From the NCBI RefSeq assembly GCF_900103665.1, contig NZ_FNGY01000003.1, positions 62,001 through 126,000 of the forward strand: 64,000 nucleotides of DNA. The letters are read 5' to 3'. The notes beneath the pieces were generated by a model that was given only the letters and a program-made list of their open reading frames with translations, was not told where the DNA came from and did no database searches. Numbering within the stretch: position 1 is the first letter of the stretch; the number at the start of each line of letters is the position of its first letter. Position numbers and translations under genes: made by a program. Source of the stretch: Pedobacter steynii. Its GTDB lineage: Bacteria; Bacteroidota; Bacteroidia; Sphingobacteriales; Sphingobacteriaceae. This document shows positions 34,298 to 43,279 of this stretch, in pieces.

Positions 34298-34486
34298 ATG
34301 AAAACTCCAAAAACACCGATTAACAAGAGCCCTTTAGTTGACCCTGAAACTGAGATGGATGATTCAAGTGAAGAAACCAGTAAAAAGAAGTCATATCAGG
34401 ATGATGAAGATGACGATTTTGATATGCCTTTAGACGATCTGGATAACTTCGAGAACTTCAATGATGATGACGACGACGACTATTAA
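34298..34486 (+). CDS. Small highly acidic protein of unknown function
   Basis: A 62-residue protein with 27 Asp/Glu residues, concentrated in the second half (QDDEDDDFDMPLDDLDNFEN, ending NDDDDDDY). The N-terminal third is basic and Pro-rich (MKTPKTPINKSPLVDPETEM). It has no signal, membrane helix or recognisable domain, and is likely disordered. It has its own transcription unit between an AT-rich promoter region and a T-tailed terminator at 34509-34537, which supports it being a real gene. Similar acidic miniproteins appear to be common in Sphingobacteriaceae (recollection). It could be a chaperone-like or nucleic-acid-mimic protein; this is speculation. Confidence 0.75.
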   Translation: MKTPKTPINKSPLVDPETEMDDSSEETSKKKSYQDDEDDDFDMPLDDLDNFENFNDDDDDDY

Positions 34487-34508
34487 CAGATAGAACATAA
34501 TGATTTTT

Positions 34509-34537
34509 AAGCATCCTTCTCAGGATGCTTTTTATTT
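34509..34537 (+). terminator. Terminator after the acidic miniprotein gene
   Basis: Stem AAGCATCCT (34509-34517) with AGGATGCTT (34522-34530), 4-nt loop, followed by TTTATTTT. It contains an in-frame ATG (34525) of the next gene, so that ATG is probably not the start. Confidence 0.85.
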
Positions 34538-34554
34538 TAATTCCAGCCCAACAG

Positions 34555-35673
34555 ATGCAGATTATAGCAGTATCCGATTCAAAGACCAAAAGAGATTTTT
34601 TAAACGTTGCCCGTTTTCTATATAAAGATGATCCCAACTGGATCTGTCCGCTGGACGCGGAAATTGAACAGATATTCGACGCAGCAAAAAATCCTTTCTT
34701 TAAACACGGTACCTGTAAGCGCTGGATTTTAAAAGACGATACCGGAAATACCATTGGCCGGGTGGCTGCCTTTATCAACGAAAAGAAAGCCTACCAGTAT
34801 GAACAACCTACCGGCGGCATGGGTTTCTTTGAATGCACCGACAACAAAGCAGCAGCTTTCCTGCTGTTTGATACGGCAAAAACCTGGTTGCAGGAACAGG
34901 GAATGAAAGCCATGGATGGCCCCATCAATTTTGGAGAGAATGATTCCTTCTGGGGATTGCTCGTAGAAGGCTTTACGCCGCCTTCTTACGGCATGAATTA
35001 CAATCACGCATACTATCATCGCTTTTTTGAAGATTATGGATTTGAGACGTCCTATCAGCAAATCACCAATCACCTGGCGGTCAGAAAACCTTTCCCGGAA
35101 CGTTTTACAAAAATCGCCAACTGGGTAGCCAATAAACCAGGTTATACTTTTGAGTATTTTTCTAAGAAAAATGCGGCAAAGTATGTACAGGACCTGATGG
35201 AAATTTACAATGACGGATGGCAGGATTTTGAAAACTTCGTGCCTATCAAAAAAGAAACACTGGAAGAGAGTTTTAAGAAAATGGCAGAGATCATGGATGA
35301 GAAACTCATCTGGTTTGCCTATGTCAACGGAGAACCTGCTTCTTTTGTGGTGATCATTCCTGACGCCAATCAAATGATCAAAGGTTTTAACGGCAAACTG
35401 GGTCTGATCGAAAAGCTGACTTTTCTTTACAAACGTTGGGTTGGTGTAAGCAGGATGCGTGCGATTGTGATGGGAACTAAGAAAGCCTATCAGAAACACG
35501 GCCTTGAATCCGCGCTGTTTATTAAGCTGAAGGAATATGTATTGCCTTTAAATCAGTATGATGAACTCGAGCTTTCCTGGGTAGGAGATTTTAACGACAA
35601 AATGCTTTCTATTCATGAAGCAACAGGTGCCACTTTTGGTAAGCGACACCTGACACTTCGTAAAATCTTCTAA
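34555..35673 (+). CDS. GNAT-superfamily protein, long conserved form
   Basis: About 372 residues from the ATG at 34555 (start MQIIAVSDSKTKRDFLNVAR). An earlier in-frame ATG at 34525 lies within the preceding terminator. The N-terminal half has FLYKDDPNWICPLDAEIEQI, GRVAAFINEKKAYQYEQPTG and GPINFGENDSFWGLLVEGFT. The C-terminal half has a GNAT-like domain (WFAYVNGEPASFVVIIPDAN, IVMGTKKAYQKHGLESALFI, YDELELSWVGDFNDKMLSIH). This conserved family is widespread in Bacteroidota and annotated only as GNAT N-acetyltransferase. The substrate is unknown; an acyl or aminoacyl transferase role is possible from the double-GNAT-like layout. Confidence 0.85.
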   Translation: MQIIAVSDSKTKRDFLNVARFLYKDDPNWICPLDAEIEQIFDAAKNPFFKHGTCKRWILKDDTGNTIGRVAAFINEKKAYQYEQPTGGMGFFECTDNKAAAFLLFDTAKTWLQEQGMKAMDGPINFGENDSFWGLLVEGFTPPSYGMNYNHAYYHRFFEDYGFETSYQQITNHLAVRKPFPERFTKIANWVANKPGYTFEYFSKKNAAKYVQDLMEIYNDGWQDFENFVPIKKETLEESFKKMAEIMDEKLIWFAYVNGEPASFVVIIPDANQMIKGFNGKLGLIEKLTFLYKRWVGVSRMRAIVMGTKKAYQKHGLESALFIKLKEYVLPLNQYDELELSWVGDFNDKMLSIHEATGATFGKRHLTLRKIF

Positions 35674-35679
35674 AAAGAT

Positions 35680-36009
35680 TTATTTTTCTCTGATTTCTTC
35701 ATAGAGGTCAATCACCTTCTTCTGAAGTTTGATGATCTCTTCTTCTCTCAAAGAAAGTTTATCTTTCAGGCTATTGATTTCTTCAAAATTAAGCGACTGA
35801 GGATTTTCTCCTTCTTTAGAGATAATGTCCATAGTGGAGACTGCAAACAGGTTTGCAATCTGTTCTAATCTTGAGATGTTAATATCTGTGATACCTGTTT
35901 CAATTTTAGAAAAGGCAGGAATAGAAATATTTAGACGTTTAGCCACTTCCCCTTGGCTCCAGCCATTTTTCTGGCGTAATTGTCTAATGTTTTTTCCAAT
36001 GATATTCAT
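35680..36009 (-). CDS. XRE family helix-turn-helix regulator with C-terminal coiled coil
   Basis: A 109-residue DNA-binding protein. The N-terminal HTH (about 5-62) reads NIRQLRQKNGWSQGEVAKRL, NISIPAFSKIETGITDINIS and LEQIANLFAVSTMDI. The C-terminal 40 residues (NSLKDKLSLREEEIIKLQKK) form a heptad-patterned helix, probably for oligomerisation. It lies 40 nt upstream of mpl on the same strand in direction of transcription only as a downstream neighbour, and 6 nt from the convergent GNAT gene. The target is unknown. Short XRE proteins of this form are common in Bacteroidota. Confidence 0.87.
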   Translation of the reverse strand: MNIIGKNIRQLRQKNGWSQGEVAKRLNISIPAFSKIETGITDINISRLEQIANLFAVSTMDIISKEGENPQSLNFEEINSLKDKLSLREEEIIKLQKKVIDLYEEIREK

Positions 36010-36049
36010 GTTATTAATTTAGGTGTATTATTATAGTTAGTACTTTAAT

Positions 36050-37405
36050 TTATTTTGTATTCAACTCACGTGCCAATTTCGGCAAATCCATCCCACCAAA
36101 ATTTCCGGAGCTCATTAACAATAAGTTAGTACCAACAAAATTCAACCCTAATAAGTAATCTTTAAGCGCATCGGAATTATTAAAAAACTGCAATTCCTTG
36201 CTTTGAAACGCCATTTGAACCTCTGATTTGCTAAAAGGTTTAATCTTTTTGTGCTCAAAAGTTTTTTCGTCAATATATACAATTGCATGGTCTGCTTCGT
36301 TCATCGTATCCGCATACTGTGCTAAAAAATCTTTATTCAAACTGCTAAATGTATGTAACTCTATACACGCCACCAATTTCCTTTCAGTAAATTGAGTTTT
36401 CACGGCCTGGATCGTCGCTTTCAGCTTTGAAGGCGAGTGGGCAAAATCTTTGTATACATTCGTCTGTTCTGTTTTACTGAGCAGTTCCAGCCTTTTTGCA
36501 GCTCCTGTAAAAGAAGAAATTGCCTGATTGAACTGCTCGTCATTTACCGATAAAGCATTACAAACCAACCTGGCGGCATTGAGGTTCATCAAGTTATGAT
36601 TTCCAAAGACATTTAAAACAGTGTGATCAGGCAACAGGGAAGTTATACCATCTTTCACCTCATGCTGAGGAATTTCATAACCTATTTTTTCTACATTGGC
36701 CCTTGATTTTAAGACCATTGCATTTAAATCTTCGTCTTCGGCGCAATAAATTAACTTCCCACCCGGCTGAATGGTATCAATAAACAAGTCAAACTGATGG
36801 GTATAATCTTCGAAAGTAGGAAACACATTGATGTGGTCCCATGCGATTCCGCTGATCACGCCTATATTTGCTTTGTACAAATGAAATTTCGGCCTGCGGT
36901 CTATCGGAGAAGCCAGGTATTCATCCCCCTCAATAATGATCAATGGGGCTGAATCTGTAACCTTCACCATGGTATCAAAACCAGCCAGTTGTGCACCTAC
37001 CAGGTAATCAAAATCTCTGTTATAATAGTTGAGCACATGCAGGATCATGGAAGTGATTGTGGTCTTTCCATGACTTCCTCCGATAACTACCCTAAGCTTG
37101 TCTTTCGTCTGCTCATAAATATATTCCGGATAGGAGTAGATTTTCAGCCCCAGTTCCTGGGCTTTCAACAGCTCCGGGTTATCCAGTAAGGCGTGCATCC
37201 CCAAAATCACCACATCTAAATCAGTGGTAATTCTACCGGCATCCCAGCCCATTTTTTCGGGTAAGATACCATGTCGGGCAAGCCTGCTTACAGAAGGTTC
37301 AAAAATAACGTCATCAGATCCCGTTACCTGATATCCTTTTTTATGTAATGCAATGGCAAGATTGTGCATGGCACTACCACCGATAGCTATAAAATGTACG
37401 CGCAT
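36050..37405 (-). CDS. mpl: UDP-N-acetylmuramate:L-alanyl-gamma-D-glutamyl-meso-DAP ligase
   Basis: A 451-residue Mur ligase of the Mpl type, which re-attaches recycled murein tripeptide to UDP-MurNAc in the cytosol. Motifs: N-terminal Rossmann GGSAMHNLAIALHKKGYQVT and GSDDVIFEPS; ATP loop IGGSHGKTTITSMILHVLNY; IIEGDEYLASPIDRRPKFHL; NVFGNHNLMNLNAARLVCNA; and DFAHSPSKLKATIQAVK. The start VHFIAIGGSAMHNLA, with AMHNLA in place of the GMSGIA of MurC, is characteristic. Length is normal. It indicates peptidoglycan recycling. Confidence 0.93.
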   Translation of the reverse strand: MRVHFIAIGGSAMHNLAIALHKKGYQVTGSDDVIFEPSVSRLARHGILPEKMGWDAGRITTDLDVVILGMHALLDNPELLKAQELGLKIYSYPEYIYEQTKDKLRVVIGGSHGKTTITSMILHVLNYYNRDFDYLVGAQLAGFDTMVKVTDSAPLIIIEGDEYLASPIDRRPKFHLYKANIGVISGIAWDHINVFPTFEDYTHQFDLFIDTIQPGGKLIYCAEDEDLNAMVLKSRANVEKIGYEIPQHEVKDGITSLLPDHTVLNVFGNHNLMNLNAARLVCNALSVNDEQFNQAISSFTGAAKRLELLSKTEQTNVYKDFAHSPSKLKATIQAVKTQFTERKLVACIELHTFSSLNKDFLAQYADTMNEADHAIVYIDEKTFEHKKIKPFSKSEVQMAFQSKELQFFNNSDALKDYLLGLNFVGTNLLLMSSGNFGGMDLPKLARELNTK

Positions 37406-37448
37406 ATGTCTATGATAATGATGAATAAATTATACCGCCGGAGCGGTA

Positions 37449-38288
37449 TTAATCTTTTTTAAAGCGGGCAGCAACCCATTCTCCGATTTTTTTATGATCG
37501 ATATATCTGATCTGGAACTTTTCACATTCCGCCTTGATCATATCCAGGTCCGGACTTTCGTAAAACCCACTGAAGAAGATACTGCCACCGGCAGTCAGCA
37601 CTGAAGCATATACCTCAATCTGATCGAGTAAGATATTCCGGTTGATATTGGCAAGAATCACCTCAAAAGGCTGTGCAGGAATCGTTTCCTTGCCACCACA
37701 TGCAGCGGTAATATTGCTGATCCGGTTTAAGGCTGAATTCTCTAAAGTGCTCTGGTAACATACATCATCATTGTCTATCGCAACCAATGATGATGCTCCT
37801 TTTTTTGAAGCAAGGATCGCCAGGATCCCTGTTCCGCAACCCATATCAAGAACGGTCTTACCCGCAACATCAGTGGACAGGATATATTGCATCATCATCG
37901 TAGTGGTTTGATGATGTCCCGTTCCAAAAGCCATTTTAGGATCAATCACGATCTCATATTGATATTGAGGCTGTGGCTGGTGAAAAGTTGCCCTGACATA
38001 ACACTGATCATCGATGATCAGTGGTTCAAAATTCTTTTCCCATTCTTCATTCCAGTTCTCTGCAGCGATTTCTGTGATGGTGTAATTGGATTCAAATTCT
38101 CCCTCATACCTGGCTAAAACATCACCAAGCTGCTCCTTTTTATAACTATCGAAATCAATAAACGCGGCAAATCCATTTTCGGTATCTTCAAATGTATTGT
38201 AGCCGATCTCCGCCAAATCACTGATCAGCAAATCCTGCTGATATTCTTCTATCGCTGTAAAGCTGAATGTTACCTGTATATACTGCAT
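37449..38288 (-). CDS. prmA: Ribosomal protein L11 methyltransferase
   Basis: A 279-residue SAM-dependent methyltransferase. The N-terminal substrate-recognition domain (about 1-100, FSFTAIEEYQQDLLISDLAE) is followed by the class I methyltransferase core: FGTGHHQTTTMMMQYI, VLDMGCGTGILAILASKKGA (SAM loop), VAIDNDDVCYQSTLENSALN and EVILANINRNILLDQIEVYA (the NxNR-like motif of PrmA). It methylates ribosomal protein L11. Its start codon overlaps the tpiA stop by one base (TAATG), so the two are translationally coupled. Confidence 0.93.
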   Translation of the reverse strand: MQYIQVTFSFTAIEEYQQDLLISDLAEIGYNTFEDTENGFAAFIDFDSYKKEQLGDVLARYEGEFESNYTITEIAAENWNEEWEKNFEPLIIDDQCYVRATFHQPQPQYQYEIVIDPKMAFGTGHHQTTTMMMQYILSTDVAGKTVLDMGCGTGILAILASKKGASSLVAIDNDDVCYQSTLENSALNRISNITAACGGKETIPAQPFEVILANINRNILLDQIEVYASVLTAGGSIFFSGFYESPDLDMIKAECEKFQIRYIDHKKIGEWVAARFKKD

Positions 38289-39052
38289 TAAGAATTGAAA
38301 GTTTTAACGATATCTACAAAATCTCTGGATTTCAATGACGCACCACCAATCAGGCCACCATCGATATCAGGTTGAGCGAACAATTCCGCTGCATTTTTAG
38401 GATTAGCACTTCCGCCATAAAGGATAGAAGTTGCATCTGCAATCTCCTGACCGTATTTTGCGGCGATTTCTTTACGGATATAAGCATGAACTTCCTGAGC
38501 CTGATCTGAAGTTGCTGTTAAGCCGGTTCCAATAGCCCATACTGGTTCATAAGCGATTACCAATTTAGAAAAATCTGCAGCATCCAATCCGAAAACGCCA
38601 TGGTCAAGCTGAGATTTAAGTACTTCAAAATAGCTTCCGTTATTTCTTTCGTCCAAAGTCTCTCCGATACAGAAAATAGGCGTCAGTCCATTTTTCAAAG
38701 CGATCACCGTTTTTTGTGCCAGCAGCTCATCGCTTTCTGCGAAATACTGACGTCTTTCAGAGTGACCAATGATCACATATTCGCAACCCACAGATTTGAT
38801 CATCTTTGCAGAGATCTCTCCTGTAAAGGCACCGCTTTCATTCTGATGACAGTTCTGAGCACCAATCTTAACCGTTTCGCCACCTAGTTTTGCCAAACTG
38901 TTTAAATGAAGGTAAGGTGAGCAGATGATCGCGATTTGATCTCCTTTTTTCTCATCTCTTACCATGTTTACAATTTCTGAAAACAAGGATATGCCTTCGG
39001 CATAATCCAGGTTCATTTTCCAATTTCCGGCAACAATTTTTTTTCTGGTCAT
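38288..39052 (-). CDS. tpiA: Triosephosphate isomerase
   Basis: A 254-residue TIM-barrel enzyme interconverting dihydroxyacetone phosphate and glyceraldehyde 3-phosphate. Catalytic residues are all visible: Asn/Lys in VAGNWKMNLDYAEG, His in EYVIIGHSERRQYFAESDEL, and Glu in LVIAYEPVWAIGTGLTATSD, with phosphate-binding LYGGSANPKNAAEL and DGGLIGGASLKS. Normal length. It is upstream of and coupled to prmA. Confidence 0.97.
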   Translation of the reverse strand: MTRKKIVAGNWKMNLDYAEGISLFSEIVNMVRDEKKGDQIAIICSPYLHLNSLAKLGGETVKIGAQNCHQNESGAFTGEISAKMIKSVGCEYVIIGHSERRQYFAESDELLAQKTVIALKNGLTPIFCIGETLDERNNGSYFEVLKSQLDHGVFGLDAADFSKLVIAYEPVWAIGTGLTATSDQAQEVHAYIRKEIAAKYGQEIADATSILYGGSANPKNAAELFAQPDIDGGLIGGASLKSRDFVDIVKTFNS

Positions 39053-39117
39053 ATGTTTATTGTTTTAGCAGGCATGAGGCAAATTAGCGCTTCAATTCTA
39101 CTGGTTTTTCTAATGAT

Positions 39118-40284
39118 TTAACGTCTGTAATCCTGAGTCAGCTCAAAGATTTCTTTTAAAATATTTTGTTCCACTTCGTCAAATGGAGTTTTTCTCCGCT
39201 CAAAGACCTTCTCTGTGGTTTCAAATAACTTATCGAGTTGATAGGTTTCAAAGCCATGTGCACCGCCCCAGGCAAAGTCAGGGATAAAGTTTCTCGGGAA
39301 TCCGGAACCAAAAATATTGGCACCTACGCCCACTACTGTTCCGGTATTGAACATGGTATTGATGCCGCATTTGGCATGGTCGGCCATGATCATTCCACAA
39401 AACTGAAGTCCGGTTTTACGGAAGCTTTTTTCTGCATAATCCCAGAGTTTTACTTCCGCATAGTTATTTTTGAGATTGGAGTTATTGGTATCCGCGCCAA
39501 TGTTACACCATTGCCCCAGCACCGAGTTTCCCAGGTAACCTTCATGTCCCTTCCCCGAGTAACCCCAGATGACGGCATTGTTGATCTCCCCGCCTACCCT
39601 GCTGAAAGGCCCGATAGTGGTCTGTCCGTAAATTTTAGCGCCCATCTTTACCTGTGAATCATGACAAAGTGCAAAAGAGCCTCTGATATGGCTTCCTTCC
39701 CAAACCTGACTGTTTTTACCGATATATATAGGTCCGTTTAAGCTATTGAATGTTGAACATTCTGCCCCTCCACCTTCTTCTACAAAGATCTGATCGCCGA
39801 TTAAAACGTTAGTCGCACTTAAAGGTTCCGAAGTTCTTCCTTTTGTGAGCAAATCAAAATCTTTCTTCAGTTCTCCATCATTGTTCCTGAAGATATCTTC
39901 CGGATAGTAAATTCTGGTCAGCTCCTGGGTATAAGTTACCGGGGCCAGTGTTAAAGCCTGCTCCCATTGCATCTCTGCTGCTACACGATAAGCGATCACC
40001 AGGTCCAGTTGTTTTAAAACCTCTCCTTCGCGAAGCTTTCCGATGGCTTCCAGTAATCCGGCATCCGGACATACAGAACCATTTATGGCTAAAGTAGCTC
40101 CGGTTTGTGTAGGATATTTAAGGGCAAGGTAAGGACTGGTAAAAAAACCGGCAGTAGCCCCCAGGTGTTTCTCCCATTTTTGAGCGATGGTTAAAATCCC
40201 GACACGAAGGTCCGCAACTGGTCTTGTGAAAGATAACGGGCGAAGAGATAGCCAGGCATTATCATCAAATAAATTGATTGTCAT
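39118..40284 (-). CDS. GlmU-like putative sugar nucleotidyltransferase with left-handed beta-helix domain
   Basis: A 388-residue protein of the Bacteroidota GlmU-like family. Residues about 1-160 resemble a reduced nucleotidyltransferase region (NLFDDNAWLSLRPLSFTRPV, ADLRVGILTIAQKWEKHLGA). Residues about 165-345 are hexapeptide-repeat left-handed beta-helix (GPIYIGKNSQVWEGSHIRGS, GQTTIGPFSRVGGEINNAVI, GYSGKGHEGYLGNSVLGQWC, MIMADHAKCGINTMFNTGTV). True GlmU has a longer pyrophosphorylase domain with the LxxGxGTR loop, which I do not see here, so activity is uncertain. It may modify a sugar nucleotide in envelope synthesis. It lies upstream of tpiA on the same strand, 65 nt apart. Confidence 0.85.
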   Translation of the reverse strand: MTINLFDDNAWLSLRPLSFTRPVADLRVGILTIAQKWEKHLGATAGFFTSPYLALKYPTQTGATLAINGSVCPDAGLLEAIGKLREGEVLKQLDLVIAYRVAAEMQWEQALTLAPVTYTQELTRIYYPEDIFRNNDGELKKDFDLLTKGRTSEPLSATNVLIGDQIFVEEGGGAECSTFNSLNGPIYIGKNSQVWEGSHIRGSFALCHDSQVKMGAKIYGQTTIGPFSRVGGEINNAVIWGYSGKGHEGYLGNSVLGQWCNIGADTNNSNLKNNYAEVKLWDYAEKSFRKTGLQFCGMIMADHAKCGINTMFNTGTVVGVGANIFGSGFPRNFIPDFAWGGAHGFETYQLDKLFETTEKVFERRKTPFDEVEQNILKEIFELTQDYRR

Positions 40285-40295
40285 AAGCTACAAAA

Positions 40296-40330
40296 ATAAA
40301 AAAAGTCCCGAAGCAACAGCATCGGGACTT
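40296..40330 (-). terminator. Terminator after rpmE2
   Basis: Stem AAGTCCCGA (40303-40311) with TCGGGACTT (40322-40330), 10-nt loop. On the minus strand it is followed by TTTTTATTTTT. It separates the L31 gene from the GlmU-like gene. Confidence 0.85.
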
Positions 40331-40355
40331 AAAATAATTACCTTTTTTGGTGGAA

Positions 40356-40604
40356 TTACTTCTTAGCGTAACGAGTTTTAAATTTATCGATACGACCAGC
40401 AGTATCTACCAACTTCATTTTACCAGTATAGAAAGGGTGTGAAGTGTGTGAAATCTCTAATTTGTAAAGAGGATATTCGTTACCATCTTCCCACTGAATT
40501 GATTCTTTAGTATCTACACAAGATTTAGTTAAAAAAGAATATTCGTTTGACATATCTTTAAATACTACAAATCTATAGTTTGATGGATGCAGATCTTTTT
40601 TCAT
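40356..40604 (-). CDS. rpmE2: 50S ribosomal protein L31, type B
   Basis: An 82-residue ribosomal protein with the L31 signature: start [20 protein letters not shown], then [40 protein letters not shown] and [12 protein letters not shown]. It lacks the zinc-binding Cys pairs of type A L31, so it is the zinc-independent type B. It is transcribed alone, with a -7-like box GATATTTG near 40660-40653 and a strong terminator. Confidence 0.95.
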   Translation of the reverse strand: MKKDLHPSNYRFVVFKDMSNEYSFLTKSCVDTKESIQWEDGNEYPLYKLEISHTSHPFYTGKMKLVDTAGRIDKFKTRYAKK

Positions 40605-40698
40605 AATGTTTATATATTATATTTCCTTATTTCTCGCTTATTTTTAAGGTTGCAAATATCCTAAAATTATTTTTCAATAGCAAGTAAGTGTGGAAAAA

Positions 40699-41010
40699 TT
40701 ATCTACTATACTTTTTCCGGGTCTCAATTTTCTCTTTTTGCCTTGCTAAGTAGGCATCAGCGATGACTTCAGCCGAAGGCAGCTCCGAATTACTGATCAA
40801 TAGCTTTTTCAATTTATCCTCATTTACATCCGTACGGTACAATATATTCATCATTTTAGAGATATCGTTGTCCAGCAGATAGGCAAAAGCCTGTACCAGT
40901 CTTTCCCTTAACAGGGCCTCTGATGATAAATCTTCAATCTCAAAATCCCTGCTGATGATGGTCGTTAATGACTTCAGGTCGTCCATTACGTCGTTTTTAT
41001 TTCCTGACAT
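40699..41010 (-). CDS. Small conserved protein of unknown function coupled to mce
   Basis: About 103 residues from the ATG at 41010 (start MSGNKNDVMDDLKSLTTIIS). A shorter start at 40986, forming TAATG with the mce stop, is equally possible, and a longer one at 41055 lies deep inside mce. The protein is helical and charged (DFEIEDLSSEALLRERLVQA, YLLDNDISKMMNILYRTDVN, EVIADAYLARQKEKIETRKK). It has no signal or membrane segment and I do not recognise a domain. The coupling to methylmalonyl-CoA epimerase suggests co-expression, not necessarily shared function. Confidence 0.7.
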   Translation of the reverse strand: MSGNKNDVMDDLKSLTTIISRDFEIEDLSSEALLRERLVQAFAYLLDNDISKMMNILYRTDVNEDKLKKLLISNSELPSAEVIADAYLARQKEKIETRKKYSR

Positions 41011-41393
41011 AACTCTATCAGTACTCCGTTTGTTCCTTTTGGATGAAGAAAACAAACCAGTTTATTGTCTGCACCTTTTTTAGGCTGCTCATTCAATAAG
41101 GTAAACCCTTCTCCTTTCAGGCGTTCCATTTCGGCGAGGATATCTGCTACATCGAAAGCAATGTGGTGAATCCCCTCTCCTCTTTTTTCCAGGAACTTTG
41201 CAATCGGACTGTCTTCATTTGTGGCAGATAACAATTCAATCTTGTTTCCTCCGGTTTTAAAAAAGGCAGTGTTCACCCCTTCCGAAGCCACCTCTTCTTT
41301 TTTATAGCAAGTGGTATTTAATAGTTTTTCGTAAAGATCACAGGATGAATCCAGGTCCTTCACAGCAATACCTATATGCTCAATTTTCCTCAT
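40986..41393 (-). CDS. mce: Methylmalonyl-CoA epimerase
   Basis: A 135-residue vicinal-oxygen-chelate enzyme that interconverts the (R) and (S) forms of methylmalonyl-CoA in the propionate/succinate route. Two VOC modules carry the metal ligands: His in RKIEHIGIAVKDLDSSCDLY, Glu/Gln in TGGNKIELLSATNEDSPIAK, His in RGEGIHHIAFDVADILAEME and Glu in GTNGVLIELCQEIK. Length is typical. The downstream small gene starts within or at its end. Confidence 0.92.
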   Translation of the reverse strand: MRKIEHIGIAVKDLDSSCDLYEKLLNTTCYKKEEVASEGVNTAFFKTGGNKIELLSATNEDSPIAKFLEKRGEGIHHIAFDVADILAEMERLKGEGFTLLNEQPKKGADNKLVCFLHPKGTNGVLIELCQEIKTT

Positions 41394-41484
41394 ATTCTGA
41401 TTAAACGGTTAGAAAAATGTAAAAATGCATGTTTTAACTATACGGTCATAGCTATTATTTATAATTGTTGGCATTCTTTTTTTG

Positions 41485-41492
41485 TACCTTTG
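41485..41492 (+). promoter_or_regulatory. -7 box of the isc operon
   Basis: TACCTTTG (exact TAnnTTTG), 26 nt before the iscS ATG. A TTG at 41465-41467 lies about 17 nt upstream as a -33-like element. No IscR-type operator or iscR gene was recognised. Confidence 0.6.
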
Positions 41493-41518
41493 TGTATTAA
41501 TAAGAATAAATATATACG

Positions 41519-42730
41519 ATGGAACTTCCTATTTACTTAGATAACAATGCGACTACTCCTCTTGATCCAAGGGTTTTAGAAGCGATGCTACCATATTTCA
41601 CCAGCAAATTTGGTAATGCTGCCAGCCGTAACCACGCTTTTGGGTGGGTTGCTGAAGAAGGTGTTGATTACGCACGTGAACAAGCGGCAAAACTGATTGG
41701 CTGTACTGAAAAAGAAATTATCTTTACTTCAGGTGCAACAGAAGCAGACAATTTAGGTATCAAAGGGGTTTTTGAAATGTACTCGGATAAGGGTAACCAT
41801 ATCATTACCGCGACTACGGAACACAAAGCTGTTTTGGATACTTGTAAACACCTGGAGAAATTAGGTGCTAAAGTAACTTACCTGAAAGTGAAAGAAGATG
41901 GATTGATCGATCTTCAGGAACTGGAAGCAGCAATGACAGAACAAACGATCTTAGTCACCATTATGTATGGTAACAATGAGATCGGTGTGGTTCAGCCAGT
42001 TAAAGAAATCTCTGCAATTGCACATAAATTCGGTGCCTTATTCATGACTGATGCGACACAAGCTGTAGGAAAGATTCCTGTAGATGTAAATGCGGACGGA
42101 ATTGACTTAATGGCTTTCTCTGCACACAAAATGTACGGTCCTAAAGGTGTTGGTGTATTATATGTACGTCGTAAAAACCCAAGGGTTAAAGTTACTGCAC
42201 AGATTGATGGTGGTGGTCATGAGCGTGGCATGCGTTCAGGAACATTAAATGTACCTGGAATCGTTGGTTTGGGTAAAGCATGTGAGCTTTGTCGCCTTGA
42301 AATGGACGAAGAAGCAAAACGTTTATCTAAATTAAGAGATAAACTGGAAGCATCTTTAAGCCAGATGGAAGAAAGTTATGTAAATGGTAATGTAGAACAC
42401 CGTTTACCACATGTAGCAAATATCTCCTTTAAATATGTAGAAGGTGAAGGCCTGATGATGGCAATGAAAGACTTGGCGGTATCTTCGGGTTCAGCTTGTA
42501 CTTCCGCTTCACTTGAACCTTCATATGTGTTAAAAAGCTTAGGTCTTTCGGATGATTTAGCACACTCATCTATCCGTTTCGGATTGGGTCGTTTTACGAC
42601 TGAAGAAGAGATTGATTATGCTATTGAAAACACTAAAAAAGCAGTAAACCACCTGAGAGATCTTTCTCCACTGTGGGAAATGTTTAAAGAAGGAATTGAC
42701 TTAAGCAAAATTGAATGGGCTGAGCACTAA
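41519..42730 (+). CDS. iscS: Cysteine desulfurase
   Basis: A 403-residue PLP enzyme that removes sulfur from cysteine for Fe-S cluster assembly. Visible motifs: [20 protein letters not shown] at the start, [40 protein letters not shown] (PLP-stacking His), [13 protein letters not shown], the PLP Lys in [20 protein letters not shown], and the catalytic Cys loop [17 protein letters not shown]. The length and the long active-site loop make it an IscS/NifS-type (group I) enzyme. It is first in iscS-iscU-iscA. Confidence 0.96.
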   Translation: MELPIYLDNNATTPLDPRVLEAMLPYFTSKFGNAASRNHAFGWVAEEGVDYAREQAAKLIGCTEKEIIFTSGATEADNLGIKGVFEMYSDKGNHIITATTEHKAVLDTCKHLEKLGAKVTYLKVKEDGLIDLQELEAAMTEQTILVTIMYGNNEIGVVQPVKEISAIAHKFGALFMTDATQAVGKIPVDVNADGIDLMAFSAHKMYGPKGVGVLYVRRKNPRVKVTAQIDGGGHERGMRSGTLNVPGIVGLGKACELCRLEMDEEAKRLSKLRDKLEASLSQMEESYVNGNVEHRLPHVANISFKYVEGEGLMMAMKDLAVSSGSACTSASLEPSYVLKSLGLSDDLAHSSIRFGLGRFTTEEEIDYAIENTKKAVNHLRDLSPLWEMFKEGIDLSKIEWAEH

Positions 42731-42796
42731 GCTTAAACCCTTAAATAAATAACATTAAAATCAATCCCTCTAACCGGGGATTTAGAGGAAAATAAA

Positions 42797-43210
42797 ATGG
42801 CATACTCAGAGAAAGTAATGGAACACTATACCAACCCAAGAAACGTTGGTACTTTAAATAAAGATAGTAAATCTGTTGGAACAGGATTAGTTGGCGCACC
42901 TGAGTGCGGTGACGTAATGCGCCTGCAGATTGAAGTAGATGAAAACAATGTAATTACAGATGCAAAATTCAAAACCTTTGGTTGCGGATCTGCAATTGCT
43001 TCTTCTTCTTTAGCTACAGAATGGTTAAAAGGAAAAACTGTTGATGAAGCATTGACTATCGACAATATGGATATCGTGGAAGAACTGGCTTTACCTCCGG
43101 TAAAAATTCACTGTTCGGTATTGGCAGAAGATGCGATCAAATCAGCAATCAACGATTACCGTGTTAAAAATGGTATGGAGCCGATTGCAATGCCTAAATC
43201 TCATCACTAA
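42797..43210 (+). CDS. iscU: Fe-S cluster assembly scaffold IscU
   Basis: A 137-residue scaffold on which 2Fe-2S clusters are built. The three ligand Cys are visible in GAPECGDVMRLQI, FGCGSAIASSSLATEWLKG and KIHCSVLAEDAIKSAIND, and the Asp and the start AYSEKVMEHYTNPRNVG are typical. The LPPVKIH motif is the HscA-binding site, although hscA/hscB are not in the window. It is 66 nt after iscS. Confidence 0.96.
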   Translation: MAYSEKVMEHYTNPRNVGTLNKDSKSVGTGLVGAPECGDVMRLQIEVDENNVITDAKFKTFGCGSAIASSSLATEWLKGKTVDEALTIDNMDIVEELALPPVKIHCSVLAEDAIKSAINDYRVKNGMEPIAMPKSHH

Positions 43211-43279
43211 TTTCTATTCTGATTTTAGTTTTGGTATACCATTTGAACGATCATTCCTGAAATTAAATACTATAAAAAG

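Noticed and set aside
34729..35499. 256-codon minus-strand frame opposite the GNAT-like gene
   Set aside because: Fully antisense to a well-supported conserved gene; His/Phe-rich composition typical of a shadow frame.
40356..40604. Zinc-regulated L31 paralogue under a Zur box
   Set aside because: No Zur-like palindrome recognised upstream, and a second L31 gene cannot be checked in this window.
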